From Thiopontia sp013349825 (GTDB lineage Bacteria > Pseudomonadota > Gammaproteobacteria > GCF-002020875): a stretch of DNA of 20,017 nucleotides. The notes below the pieces were generated by a model that was not told where the DNA came from, did no database searches, and saw only the letters and a list, made by a program, of their open reading frames with translations. The position numbers and the translations under genes were made by a program. The DNA lies in the NCBI GenBank assembly GCA_963981015.1, contig CAXCCG010000052.1, forward strand, positions 1-20,017, given 5' to 3'. Positions 7,072 through 14,646 of the stretch are shown here, one piece after another (the stretch's first letter is position 1; the number at the start of each line of letters is the position of its first letter).

Positions 7072-8398
7072 ACAGACGACCAGCCCTCGCTACAAGGGAG
7101 AGCAGTGGACCGGAACCCAACTGCCGCAGCAACGTCAACCATGGTTGCTGGGTAAACAGCTCTCGGTCAAAAAGGACCGCTACCACCGCGCAAGCTACCA
7201 ACAAGAGTTTTCACAATTGGGCATGGGTGAGCCGTGGCAGTGGCCCAAAAACCCTATCTACTTCATCACCGACATGCACGGTGATGCCGATGCCTTTATC
7301 GCCTCACTGGTCGCGACTGGAGTGGTTAAAAAAACCGGTCCACGAGACCAGGATATCCACTTGACCCGCAGCGGGCGCAAGGGGAAATTTCTCATCGGTG
7401 GGGACTGTTTTGACAAGGGACCGAGTACCCTGCGCCTGTTACGGGTCATCAAACTGTTAATCGACCGGGGGGGAAAGGTGATTCTACTGGCTGGCAATCA
7501 TGATGTACGCATGCTGCTCGGGATCCATAGCATCGACCTTGAAGCGGACCCCAGAACAGACCACTTCTTTATCCGTATGGGGCCAAAGATGGTCCCCTTT
7601 CTGAAAGAGATCCAACAGCACTATCTACAGCACAAGGGCGCGCTACAGGATATCCCCAATAACCGGGAGTGCCGCAGGGTGCTCTACCCACCCAAACGCT
7701 GGTTTAAAGATTTTCCAGAGCAGGCCTCCTGGGTCATGCCCGAACCGGCGATTGAGAGTGAGATCGTACGTCTGCGCAAAAAGATTACGCTGTTTGATAA
7801 AGAGCGTCAGGCCGCTGGACTGTCACTGCGCATGAGCTATGCAGCCGCAATGAAATGGAAGCAGCTCTTTCTCCACCCCAAAGGGGAATTCGCATGGTTC
7901 TACCAGCGGATGCAGCTCTGCTACCAGACGGGTTCTTTTCTGTTTATGCATGCAGGCATTGATGATCAGATCTCCCTACTACTGAAAAAAAGAGGGTGGA
8001 AATATCTCAACAAGCGATTCCGTAAATTGATGTTCCGTGATCCCTTTGATTTTTACTACGGGCCATTTGCCAATATCATCCGTACCAAATACCGCCATGG
8101 AGACCGTCCACTCACCCGCAACGGCATCAAGTGGGTACAAAGAACCGGGGTACGTGCGCTGATCCACGGTCACCGTAATCTGCGGCATGGTCAACGGCTG
8201 ATGCTGCGCAAGGGGTTGCTCAACGTCGAGTGTGACACCACACTCAATCGCAACACCCGGAGAAAACTGGGCAATAAACAACATCCGGCCGCTGCTGTGA
8301 CCATTATCCGCCCAGAGGGGGAGATTCTCGGGATCAGCAATGATTACCCCTATATCAAGGTGTTCAACCCCTCACAGGTGGATTCGGGTAAACAGTAG
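7046..8398 (+). CDS. Calcineurin-like (PPP-type) metallophosphoesterase of the GAK locus
   Basis: The protein (450 residues from the ATG at 7046) contains the full metal-ligand set of the PPP/calcineurin-like superfamily: DMHGD (Asp76, His78), GGDCFDKG (Asp120, Asp123), GNHD (150-153), HAGIDD (His302) and HGHRN (His374, His376). The order DxH, GDxxDxG, GNHD resembles bacterial PPP phosphatases and diadenosine tetraphosphatases. It has an unusually long insert of about 145 residues between GNHD and HAGID. The frame is open from 7004, but 7046 gives a shorter, more likely overlap (26 bp) with the phosphatase gene. Likely activity is hydrolysis of a phosphomonoester or phosphoanhydride, on protein or small molecule. 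It is the last gene before the 278-bp gap with the MITE-like insertion, and the third phosphate-removing domain in this stretch. Confidence 0.82.
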   Translation: MPVLNIVTKQTTSPRYKGEQWTGTQLPQQRQPWLLGKQLSVKKDRYHRASYQQEFSQLGMGEPWQWPKNPIYFITDMHGDADAFIASLVATGVVKKTGPRDQDIHLTRSGRKGKFLIGGDCFDKGPSTLRLLRVIKLLIDRGGKVILLAGNHDVRMLLGIHSIDLEADPRTDHFFIRMGPKMVPFLKEIQQHYLQHKGALQDIPNNRECRRVLYPPKRWFKDFPEQASWVMPEPAIESEIVRLRKKITLFDKERQAAGLSLRMSYAAAMKWKQLFLHPKGEFAWFYQRMQLCYQTGSFLFMHAGIDDQISLLLKKRGWKYLNKRFRKLMFRDPFDFYYGPFANIIRTKYRHGDRPLTRNGIKWVQRTGVRALIHGHRNLRHGQRLMLRKGLLNVECDTTLNRNTRRKLGNKQHPAAAVTIIRPEGEILGISNDYPYIKVFNPSQVDSGKQ

Positions 8399-8454
8399 CG
8401 CGTGGTCGGAGACCAACCGCATATCCTCAAAACGGGGACGAAAGGGGCGTCTAG

Positions 8455-8613
8455 GAGCTTGTCCGAGAATAGAGAATCTACTGCAGAAAAACTGAATTTG
8501 GCCATATTTCCCCATCCTTTTCGTTAAATAGTGGAACTATTCGCCTCAAAAGATGACAAAATCTGTCTCAAACCAGCTTCCCCTCGCTACGACTTCTATT
8601 CTCGGACAAGCTC
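8455..8613. mobile_element. MITE-like element with 19-bp TIRs and CTAG target duplications
   Basis: GAGCTTGTCCGAGAATAGA at 8455-8473 is perfectly inverted at 8595-8613. CTAG flanks both sides (8451-8454 and 8614-8617), making a 23-bp perfect outer inverted repeat. The 159-bp body has no coding capacity and a small internal hairpin (AATAG / CTATT around 8526-8541). A 4-bp CTAG-type duplication is reminiscent of some IS5-group elements, but the parent transposase is not in the window. It sits between the metallophosphoesterase and Nudix genes, and a decayed right end of the same family lies at 2437-2469. Confidence 0.8.
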
Positions 8614-8676
8614 CTAGGTACTCGAACCAATGGTAAACTCGTTCACGACACTACATATAACCATAAGGGTTTTCTA

Positions 8677-9234
8677 ATGGGCGCAGGCGTAATTCCGATA
8701 TCAATTCACAATGGCGAGCTTCTTTTTCTATTTCAAAAGACATTTTCCGGACGAAAAACCGGTTATCTGATCGATTTTGGCGGTGGCATGGATGAGGGTG
8801 AAAATTATCGTGCGGCTGCAGTACGTGAATTTGTCGAAGAGAGTGATACCCTCTACCTGGAGCCTGAGTTACACCTTGCTCGACGTACTGAACCCCGGGT
8901 CAGCGCACAGATAGAGCAAGTTGAGCGGCTGTTTGAGCAGACCCTGTCAACCCATCCGCAGTGGTGGTGCCGCAGGGCTCCGGGCAATCCGGAGAAACCG
9001 AAGGATTGGCGAACCTATTTTATCAAGTTCCCTTACCGTCAACTTACCCCGATCAATCAACAGTGGGAACAGAACCACTCGGAGCGTTTCAAAAAACGCC
9101 GTGAGCTTCACTGGGTCTCGGCAGATCAACTACTGGAGATCTATGCCAAAAACCCAAACAAGCTATGGAAACGGGTACGACAACTCGAGGGGGCTGAAGC
9201 GCTGATCCATGAACTCCAGTCCAACCTCCTATAA
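8677..9234 (+). CDS. Nudix hydrolase of the GAK locus
   Basis: The 185-residue protein has a Nudix box near residues 35-57: GGGMDEGENYRAAAVREFVEES. The G-x5-E-x7-RE-xx-EE spacing is kept, but the Gly normally after EEx is Asp (EESD). Nudix enzymes cleave a nucleoside diphosphate, or similar diphosphate, linked to another group; the substrate cannot be read from sequence. The stretch after the box (about 60-150) is rich in charged and aromatic residues and does not suggest ADP-ribose or dNTP specificity. The start is well supported: AAGGG lies 7 nt before the ATG. It begins 59 bp after the MITE-like insertion and ends 13 bp before the HprK-related kinase gene, so it heads the second half of the cluster, possibly from its own promoter with a TATAAC -10 at 8656-8661. 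Confidence 0.82.
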   Translation: MGAGVIPISIHNGELLFLFQKTFSGRKTGYLIDFGGGMDEGENYRAAAVREFVEESDTLYLEPELHLARRTEPRVSAQIEQVERLFEQTLSTHPQWWCRRAPGNPEKPKDWRTYFIKFPYRQLTPINQQWEQNHSERFKKRRELHWVSADQLLEIYAKNPNKLWKRVRQLEGAEALIHELQSNLL

Positions 9235-9247
9235 TGAGAAGAAAGCG

Positions 9248-10345
9248 ATGTCAGATAAACAGACAATCCACTCCGTAGCTGCACTACTGCAAGGCAACCA
9301 CACCATGGTCAAGCAGACGCTTGACCTTGACTTCAATGGTTACACAATACGTATCCACTCCAACCACACACCACTACTGGAGCAGTTGGAGAGGTATTTT
9401 TCTCCGTCCCACTCAACCTCCTTCGAGGCCGACATTGAGATCCTCGCGGTGGAGCGTGAGGTGTTAGAGAGCGAACTCTCCTTTACCGACTGGAGGCGTG
9501 AGGCGGGCAAGAGCGGACGCAAGGATAGCTATCTCGACCTGCCGCAAGCACGGGTAATACGCAAGGTACGCACCGGAATGGTCTTCCTGCAGAGTGAGTC
9601 GCTTCGCATCGCCGCCGGCCCCTGCCTGCAACATGACAACCAGCTCATTAATTTTATCTGTAGCCAGTATATGACCTGGTTACAGCAGCAGGGGTGGCTC
9701 ATCTGTCATGCATCAGGACTGGAAATCGCGGGGCGCGGGCTCGGCATCGCCGGTTTTTCCGGTGGTGGAAAATCGACTCTGATGCTCAATCTACTGGAGA
9801 ATGAACAGTTCAATTTTCTCACCAATGACCGCCTCTTCATTCACTCCAGCGGGGAGGGTACGGTCTCAGCACGGGGCATCCCAAAACTTCCACGAATCAA
9901 CCCCGGTACAATCATCAACAACAAACGTCTGCATGAGCTGATCTCACAACAACGCAGGAAAGAGCTGCTGCAACTTCCCCTTGAGGAGCTATGGGATCTG
10001 GAGGAGAAGTACGATGTACTCATCACCCCACTCTATGGCCCCCAACGAATTACTCATGTGGCCACAATAGAGCACTTTGTGATCCTCAACTGGAAACGGC
10101 ATGAAGAGGAGGAGAGCCACGTAACAGAAATTGATATTCAGCAGCGACAGGATCTACTGACCGCATTGATGAAGTCTCCCGGCCCCTTTTATCAGCAGGC
10201 CGATGGTCACTTTCTCGACCACGACAGCACCACTGATCCACAACGCTATCTACAGAACCTCGACGGCATAACCTTCTACGAAGTGACGGGAAGGGTGGAT
10301 TTTGATGCGGTGGAAGCGCAGTTATCGAAACTGCTCAACCTGTAG
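9248..10345 (+). CDS. HprK-related kinase B
   Basis: The protein (365 residues from the ATG at 9248) matches the HprK-related kinase B family of GAK systems. CHASG (His154) precedes the P-loop GFSGGGKST (169-177); LTNDRLF (Asp194) and GIPKLPRINPGT (210-221) follow. HPr kinase uses such a P-loop and acidic residue to phosphorylate a serine of HPr. HprK-related B proteins have a distinct N-terminal region, here about 1-140, without recognisable domains. The target is unknown. The small amphi-Trp protein just downstream is an obvious candidate, by analogy with HPr (inference). The frame is open from 9209, overlapping the Nudix gene, but the start at 9248 has GAGAAG upstream and avoids the overlap. 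Confidence 0.88.
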   Translation: MSDKQTIHSVAALLQGNHTMVKQTLDLDFNGYTIRIHSNHTPLLEQLERYFSPSHSTSFEADIEILAVEREVLESELSFTDWRREAGKSGRKDSYLDLPQARVIRKVRTGMVFLQSESLRIAAGPCLQHDNQLINFICSQYMTWLQQQGWLICHASGLEIAGRGLGIAGFSGGGKSTLMLNLLENEQFNFLTNDRLFIHSSGEGTVSARGIPKLPRINPGTIINNKRLHELISQQRRKELLQLPLEELWDLEEKYDVLITPLYGPQRITHVATIEHFVILNWKRHEEEESHVTEIDIQQRQDLLTALMKSPGPFYQQADGHFLDHDSTTDPQRYLQNLDGITFYEVTGRVDFDAVEAQLSKLLNL

Positions 10346-10388
10346 CAACGCCTTACTTTTACGCGCAACACTTTTAATAGGAGAGAAG

Positions 10389-10661
10389 ATGAGTTTCAAT
10401 AAAGGGGGACGTTTCAGGCATGATTCACTACAGGACAGGAGATCACTCCGCAAGATACTTGATGCCATTAGCGATGGGTTTGAGAGTGGAAAGCTGCGCT
10501 TCAGTGATGAGGAAGGCAAGATCGAGATGATCCCGGAAGAGCTACTGGAACTGAAACTCACGGCAAGCCAGGAGGGGGGGCGTCAGCGGCTCAATATTCG
10601 CATTAGTTGGCAAGAGCCAGAGAAAAAGAAGCGTAACAAAAAACGACTTACGGTCCGTTAA
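10389..10661 (+). CDS. Amphi-Trp domain protein of the GAK system
   Basis: This small protein (90 residues) starts at an ATG with AGGAG 5 nt upstream. The frame is open from 10302, but the earlier part overlaps the kinase gene and is not needed. The pattern fits the amphi-Trp domain: an N-terminal amphipathic helix (about 15-35), a short strand with GKLRF/GKIEMIPEE (34-50), then an alternating strand ending in a conserved Trp (LNIRISW, Trp74), and a very basic tail (about 78-90). Amphi-Trp proteins occur with HprK-related kinases and ATP-grasp enzymes in GAK systems; I know of no established function. Several serines (13, 19, 28, 33, 39, 60, 73) could accept phosphate. The gene follows the kinase by 43 bp and ends the plus-strand cluster. 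Confidence 0.72.
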   Translation: MSFNKGGRFRHDSLQDRRSLRKILDAISDGFESGKLRFSDEEGKIEMIPEELLELKLTASQEGGRQRLNIRISWQEPEKKKRNKKRLTVR

Positions 10662-10673
10662 TATAAGGAGCTG

Positions 10674-10696
10674 AGAGGGTATCAACCATACCCTTT
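10674..10696. terminator. Hairpin between convergent GAK and CNNM operons
   Basis: AGGGTAT (10676-10682) pairs perfectly with ATACCCT (10688-10694) around a 5-nt loop; a G-U and an A-T pair can extend the stem. It lies between the amphi-Trp gene (stop 10661) and the convergent CNNM gene (stop 10708). The plus strand has only a short TTTG after the stem, so it is a modest terminator candidate. Confidence 0.55.
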
Positions 10697-10707
10697 GTCA
10701 CCATTAT

Positions 10708-11967
10708 TTACTCCACCGTCTCCACCCGGATTTTCTCAATTGCCCGTTGGTTCGCCTGCTCGACAACAAATCGATACCCCAGCTCTTCAATCGACTCCCC
10801 AACCGTTGGAATATGGCGCAGACGTGCCATCATCATCCCGCCCAAGGTGTGAAACTCGACAGAAGGCAGACTGATACCCAGGGTTTCATTGAGTAGTGAA
10901 ATGGTCACCCGTCCATCCATCAAATAGGTTCCCTCATCCAGCATCTCAAAGATGTGGCGACTGCGGGGAAGATACTCCTCAAAGTCGTAACCGACATCAA
11001 TCTCCCCCACCACCTCTTCCAGAATATCCTCGATTGTGATCATCCCAACCGCAGAGCCAAACTCGTCGACCACAATCGCCATGTGGTCCTCTCGTTCACG
11101 TAGCACCGGCAACAGCGTATCGATGGTCTGGTAAGGGGATACATAATGGACGGGGGCAATAAATTCTGCCAATGAACGTTCCACCAATGCCGGGTCAAGC
11201 AGGTCCCAGGTGGTGAGGGTGGCGATACCGATGATATTGGTCACATTGCGTTTATAGACGGGCAAGCGGTTATAACCACGCCCCCGTACCAACACCATTG
11301 CATCTTCAATATCCCGGGTTCGATTAATCGCCACCATCTCTGCAACCGGGACCATTGCTTCTCCTACGGTGGTCTCCGAGAAGCGAATCACTCGCTTGAT
11401 TCGTTCCCGGTCAAATACATCTACATTGGCACCACGGTCAGCCATCTCTACCACCGTACGAATCTGCTCACGGGTCATGTATCCTCCGGTATCCGTACTG
11501 CCACCAATCAGACGCACCGCCAGCCGTGCAACCCGTGAGAAGAAGAAGGTCAGCGGCGCAAACAGCCAGGAGAAGAAGCGTAGCGGAAATACCACGACGG
11601 GAGAGATCTGGTCAGATTTCTGTTGAAAGATACTTTTGGGGACCACCTCTCCAAAAATCAGTAGCAGCGGAGTAAAGAGCAGAAAGGCATAGAGGTCACC
11701 CGCAGAACCAAAACGTTCGATCAACCACATGGTACCCACGGTGGTAAAAACAACAGTCGCAATGTTGGTACCGATCAGGGTAGTACCGAGCAGGCGATCT
11801 GGACTTTTGAAGAGCTTCAGCACCAACGCGGCCCCTTTGTCACCCTGTCGTGCCCGGTGGTGCAGATGCATTTTGTCCGAGTTGACCAGTGCAATCTCGG
11901 AACCGGAGAAAAACCCCTTAAGCAGCAGGAAGAAAAGCAATAACAGTATCATCTCAAAAATATTCAC
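10708..11967 (-). CDS. CNNM/CBS-domain membrane protein, CorC/HlyC family (last gene of the pit operon)
   Basis: The 419-residue protein has a DUF21/CNNM membrane domain (about 1-165, FFSGSEIAL near 20 and FGEVVPKS near 106), a CBS pair (about 205-325) ending in VVGEIDV, and a CorC_HlyC C-terminal domain (about 335-415). A role in exporting Mg2+ or a similar divalent metal is inferred from MpfA/YhdP-type relatives. It starts with GTG at 11967 inside GTGTGA, overlapping the stop of the preceding CNNM gene by 4 bp, so it is translationally coupled. It is the last gene of a DUF47-PiT-CNNM-CNNM operon. Confidence 0.88.
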   Translation of the reverse strand: MNIFEMILLLLFFLLLKGFFSGSEIALVNSDKMHLHHRARQGDKGAALVLKLFKSPDRLLGTTLIGTNIATVVFTTVGTMWLIERFGSAGDLYAFLLFTPLLLIFGEVVPKSIFQQKSDQISPVVVFPLRFFSWLFAPLTFFFSRVARLAVRLIGGSTDTGGYMTREQIRTVVEMADRGANVDVFDRERIKRVIRFSETTVGEAMVPVAEMVAINRTRDIEDAMVLVRGRGYNRLPVYKRNVTNIIGIATLTTWDLLDPALVERSLAEFIAPVHYVSPYQTIDTLLPVLREREDHMAIVVDEFGSAVGMITIEDILEEVVGEIDVGYDFEEYLPRSRHIFEMLDEGTYLMDGRVTISLLNETLGISLPSVEFHTLGGMMMARLRHIPTVGESIEELGYRFVVEQANQRAIEKIRVETVE

Positions 11968-13355
11968 ACTTTAAGCTCCGGTTGTTGATCCTCAGCCTCT
12001 TTAGCCAACTCTCCAGTATGCAGAGAGACATAGACCCGGACAATGCGGTGGGCCTCCATCTCCAGCACTCGAATCATCACCCCTTCGGCGGTGATCGCCT
12101 GATCACCCACCTGTGGCAGTCGGTCCAGGTAACGGAACAGTACTCCACCAATGGTCGTCATGCGCGGATCATCAATACCGAAGTTAGTGAGATTATTAAA
12201 GTCAATCAACTTCATATCTCCGGGCAGCTCATACTCATTATCGTCATGACGCTGATAGAGATCTCCCCCCTTCACCTGTCCGGTAATCTGCCCGAAGATA
12301 AAGGTTAATACATCTTTCATGGTAATAATCCCGTCCACCCCCCCGAACTCATTCAGCACAATGGCTGCTCGAGCGCTATTGGCCTGAAAAAAGTCAAACA
12401 TTTCATCTACCTTCTTGGTCGGGGGAACCACAACCGGGGGGCGAATAATCTCTTCGATTTTCCTCTTGGAGAGGTCCTCTCCGGTTGCCACCAGACGCAT
12501 CAAATCTTCGGCATGGAGAAAGCCGACCAAACTGTCTCGATGACCAGAAAAAACCGGTACACGAGGATGTTTCAGGATACGAAAACACTCCACCACCTCT
12601 TTGAGTGGTAGCTCCACATCAATAAAATCGATCCTGATACGTGGGGTCATGGCCTCCACGATCTCGGTATCACCCGCCTCCAGCAGATTGTGTATCAAGG
12701 CCCGTTCAGTAGAATCCAACTCCCCCTCTCGGGCCACTGCCTCCACCAAACTGCGGAACTCATCAACCTGAAGAATATTTTCTGCCGCCTTCTCCTTTCC
12801 TACCAGCCAGGTGGTAATACGGTCTGCCACGCCTCGCACAGCCCAACGCAGAGGGGAGATAAAGTTGAGCCAGAGAGACATCGGGTGGGCGACAAAACGG
12901 CTACTGATGGTAACAGGGTTGGAGACCGCAATAGTCTTTGGGGTCACCTCACCAAACAGCAACAGTAGCGGGACCATCACAAAAACATTGATCCAACCCG
13001 CATACTCCACGCCATACAGGATAACCAAAATTCCCGCCATATTGGCTGCTGCAGCAATATTCACCAGCTCATTGCCCAGCAATATGGAGATAATCAGACG
13101 GCGAGGCTGATCCAGCAGCGCATGGAGTACCTCTACTGTATCACTCTTCTCTTTACGCAGACGGTGCAGATCCAGTCGTGAGAGTGAGAAAAGAGCGGTC
13201 TCTGAGCCGGAGAAAAAGGCAGAGCCAAACAGCAGCAATACCTGCAGGGCAATCCGCAGCACCATATCCGGTTCTGCCAGACGTGCGGTATCGATGAGCA
13301 GAAAACTGCTCATCGATACCCACTGCTGCTCAATTTCAGACCAAAGCGTAATCAC
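11964..13355 (-). CDS. CNNM/CBS-domain membrane protein, CorC/HlyC family (third gene of the pit operon)
   Basis: The 463-residue protein has the CNNM order: an N-terminal extension (1-32), a DUF21 membrane domain (about 33-190, FFSGSETALFSLS near 47 and GEVTPKTIAV near 130), a CBS pair (about 240-360) and a CorC_HlyC domain (about 375-450). Two starts are possible. GTG at 13355 sits in GTGTGA and overlaps the PiT stop by 4 bp, exactly like the next junction. ATG at 13313 gives 449 residues but lies inside a perfect 15-bp hairpin (13287-13320). I keep the GTG because the two junctions share the same arrangement. Predicted function is metal (probably Mg2+) export; co-transcription with PiT could relate to import of metal-phosphate complexes. 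Confidence 0.87.
   Translation of the reverse strand: MITLWSEIEQQWVSMSSFLLIDTARLAEPDMVLRIALQVLLLFGSAFFSGSETALFSLSRLDLHRLRKEKSDTVEVLHALLDQPRRLIISILLGNELVNIAAAANMAGILVILYGVEYAGWINVFVMVPLLLLFGEVTPKTIAVSNPVTISSRFVAHPMSLWLNFISPLRWAVRGVADRITTWLVGKEKAAENILQVDEFRSLVEAVAREGELDSTERALIHNLLEAGDTEIVEAMTPRIRIDFIDVELPLKEVVECFRILKHPRVPVFSGHRDSLVGFLHAEDLMRLVATGEDLSKRKIEEIIRPPVVVPPTKKVDEMFDFFQANSARAAIVLNEFGGVDGIITMKDVLTFIFGQITGQVKGGDLYQRHDDNEYELPGDMKLIDFNNLTNFGIDDPRMTTIGGVLFRYLDRLPQVGDQAITAEGVMIRVLEMEAHRIVRVYVSLHTGELAKEAEDQQPELKV
13287..13320 (-). promoter_or_regulatory. Perfect 15-bp hairpin over a possible start codon of the CNNM gene
   Basis: Positions 13287-13301 and 13306-13320 are exact reverse complements around a 4-nt loop (UUUU in the mRNA). 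In the minus-strand transcript the 5' arm contains the in-frame ATG at 13313-13311, so a folded RNA would hide that start and leave the GTG at 13355 outside. It may control translation coupling or mRNA stability between PiT and the two CNNM genes. The inverted repeat is certain; its function is inferred. Confidence 0.6.
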
Positions 13356-14620
13356 ACACTAAACATTCCTTTCAGGGTAAAGAAGAAGAGTGCCGCAAGA
13401 ATACCAGCAACAGGCAAGGTAATAACCCAGGAGATCACAATATTTCCCACCATACGCAAGTCGATGGCACCAATACCACGAGCAAACCCTACCCCAATTA
13501 CCGCACCCACTGCAATATGGGTAGTCGATACAGGCAGACCTGTTCTGGAAGCAAGCACGACCGTAATAGCCGCAGCCAAGGTGGCCGCATAGGCGCGTGT
13601 CGGGGTCAACTCGGTAATGTCGTTACCAATAGTGCGCATCACTTTATACCCCATAGTGGCCAGACCGACCACGATTCCGGCACCACCCAACAGCAGAATC
13701 CAGACCGGAAGCTCCGCCTTCTGCATCACCTCACCACCGGAGTTAACGATACTGACCACTGCAGCCAGTGGCCCGATACCGTTTGCCACATCATTGGAGC
13801 CATGAGCAAAGGCCATGGCGCAGGCCGCAAAGATCATCATCGGCGTAAAAACCTTCTCTACACTGGCAAAGTGGAACGCTTTATCGGCCTCGGTATCCAC
13901 CTCAATACGGCGGATCAACATCCAGCCGATGGCAGCAATCACTCCACCAATCATAAAGGCAAACAGAAAGCTCTCCATCATGCTTAATTCAAGATGAAGG
14001 TGCTTCAACCCCTTAAATAGAGTCACTAGGGAGACAATAAAACCGAGCAGAAAGACATAGTAGGGTGCGTAACGCTTGGCATTTTCAAACGGCTGCTCTG
14101 TATTGAGAATCTTGTTACGGATGCTGACCATCAATACAAAGGCAATCAACCCACCCAATGCTGGCGAAACCACCCAGCTTGCCGCAATCTGACCAATCTT
14201 ACCCCAGTTGACGGCATCAACACCAATACCGGCCACTGCAAAACCGACCAGTGCTCCGACAATGGAGTGAGTCGTAGAGACTGGCCACCCCTTGAGTGAG
14301 GCCACCATCAGCCAGATCGCCGCAGACAACAGTGCAGCCAACATGCCAAACACCAGAATCTCCGGTGTATCAACGATTGAGGCGGGATCAATAATCCCCT
14401 TTCGAATGGTTTTGGTCACATTACCACCGGCAATGATGGCACCGGCAAACTCAAAGATTGCGGCGATCACAATCGCCTGTCTGACGCTGATGGCACCAGA
14501 CCCAACAGAGGTTCCCATCGCATTGGCAACATCATTGGCACCAATGCCCCAAGTCATATAGACACCAAAGACGATAGCGATCCCCAGAAGCCAGGGTCCA
14601 TAGAGCGCAATACTTTCCAT
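13352..14620 (-). CDS. pit: PiT-family inorganic phosphate transporter
   Basis: The 422-residue membrane protein has the two duplicated PiT signatures: GANDVANAMGTSVGSG at 27-42 and GSNDVANGIGPLAAV near 275, plus the paired PVSTTH motifs (WPVSTTHSIVGALVG and LPVSTTHIAVGAVIG). About ten hydrophobic segments are visible and a charged central loop lies near 230-255. PiT proteins move phosphate across the inner membrane, usually as neutral metal-phosphate complexes with protons. AGGAG lies 8 nt before the ATG, so the start is sound. The gene follows the DUF47 gene by 26 bp and overlaps the next CNNM gene through GTGA. The PHO box upstream of DUF47 suggests low-phosphate control by PhoB. Confidence 0.93.
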   Translation of the reverse strand: MESIALYGPWLLGIAIVFGVYMTWGIGANDVANAMGTSVGSGAISVRQAIVIAAIFEFAGAIIAGGNVTKTIRKGIIDPASIVDTPEILVFGMLAALLSAAIWLMVASLKGWPVSTTHSIVGALVGFAVAGIGVDAVNWGKIGQIAASWVVSPALGGLIAFVLMVSIRNKILNTEQPFENAKRYAPYYVFLLGFIVSLVTLFKGLKHLHLELSMMESFLFAFMIGGVIAAIGWMLIRRIEVDTEADKAFHFASVEKVFTPMMIFAACAMAFAHGSNDVANGIGPLAAVVSIVNSGGEVMQKAELPVWILLLGGAGIVVGLATMGYKVMRTIGNDITELTPTRAYAATLAAAITVVLASRTGLPVSTTHIAVGAVIGVGFARGIGAIDLRMVGNIVISWVITLPVAGILAALFFFTLKGMFSV

Positions 14621-14646
14621 AATAGTTCTCCTGAATATTCTTTAGA

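Noticed and set aside
8399..8450. GGTC-GGA-GACC after the metallophosphoesterase gene as a terminator
   Set aside because: The stem is only five base pairs and there is no T-run.
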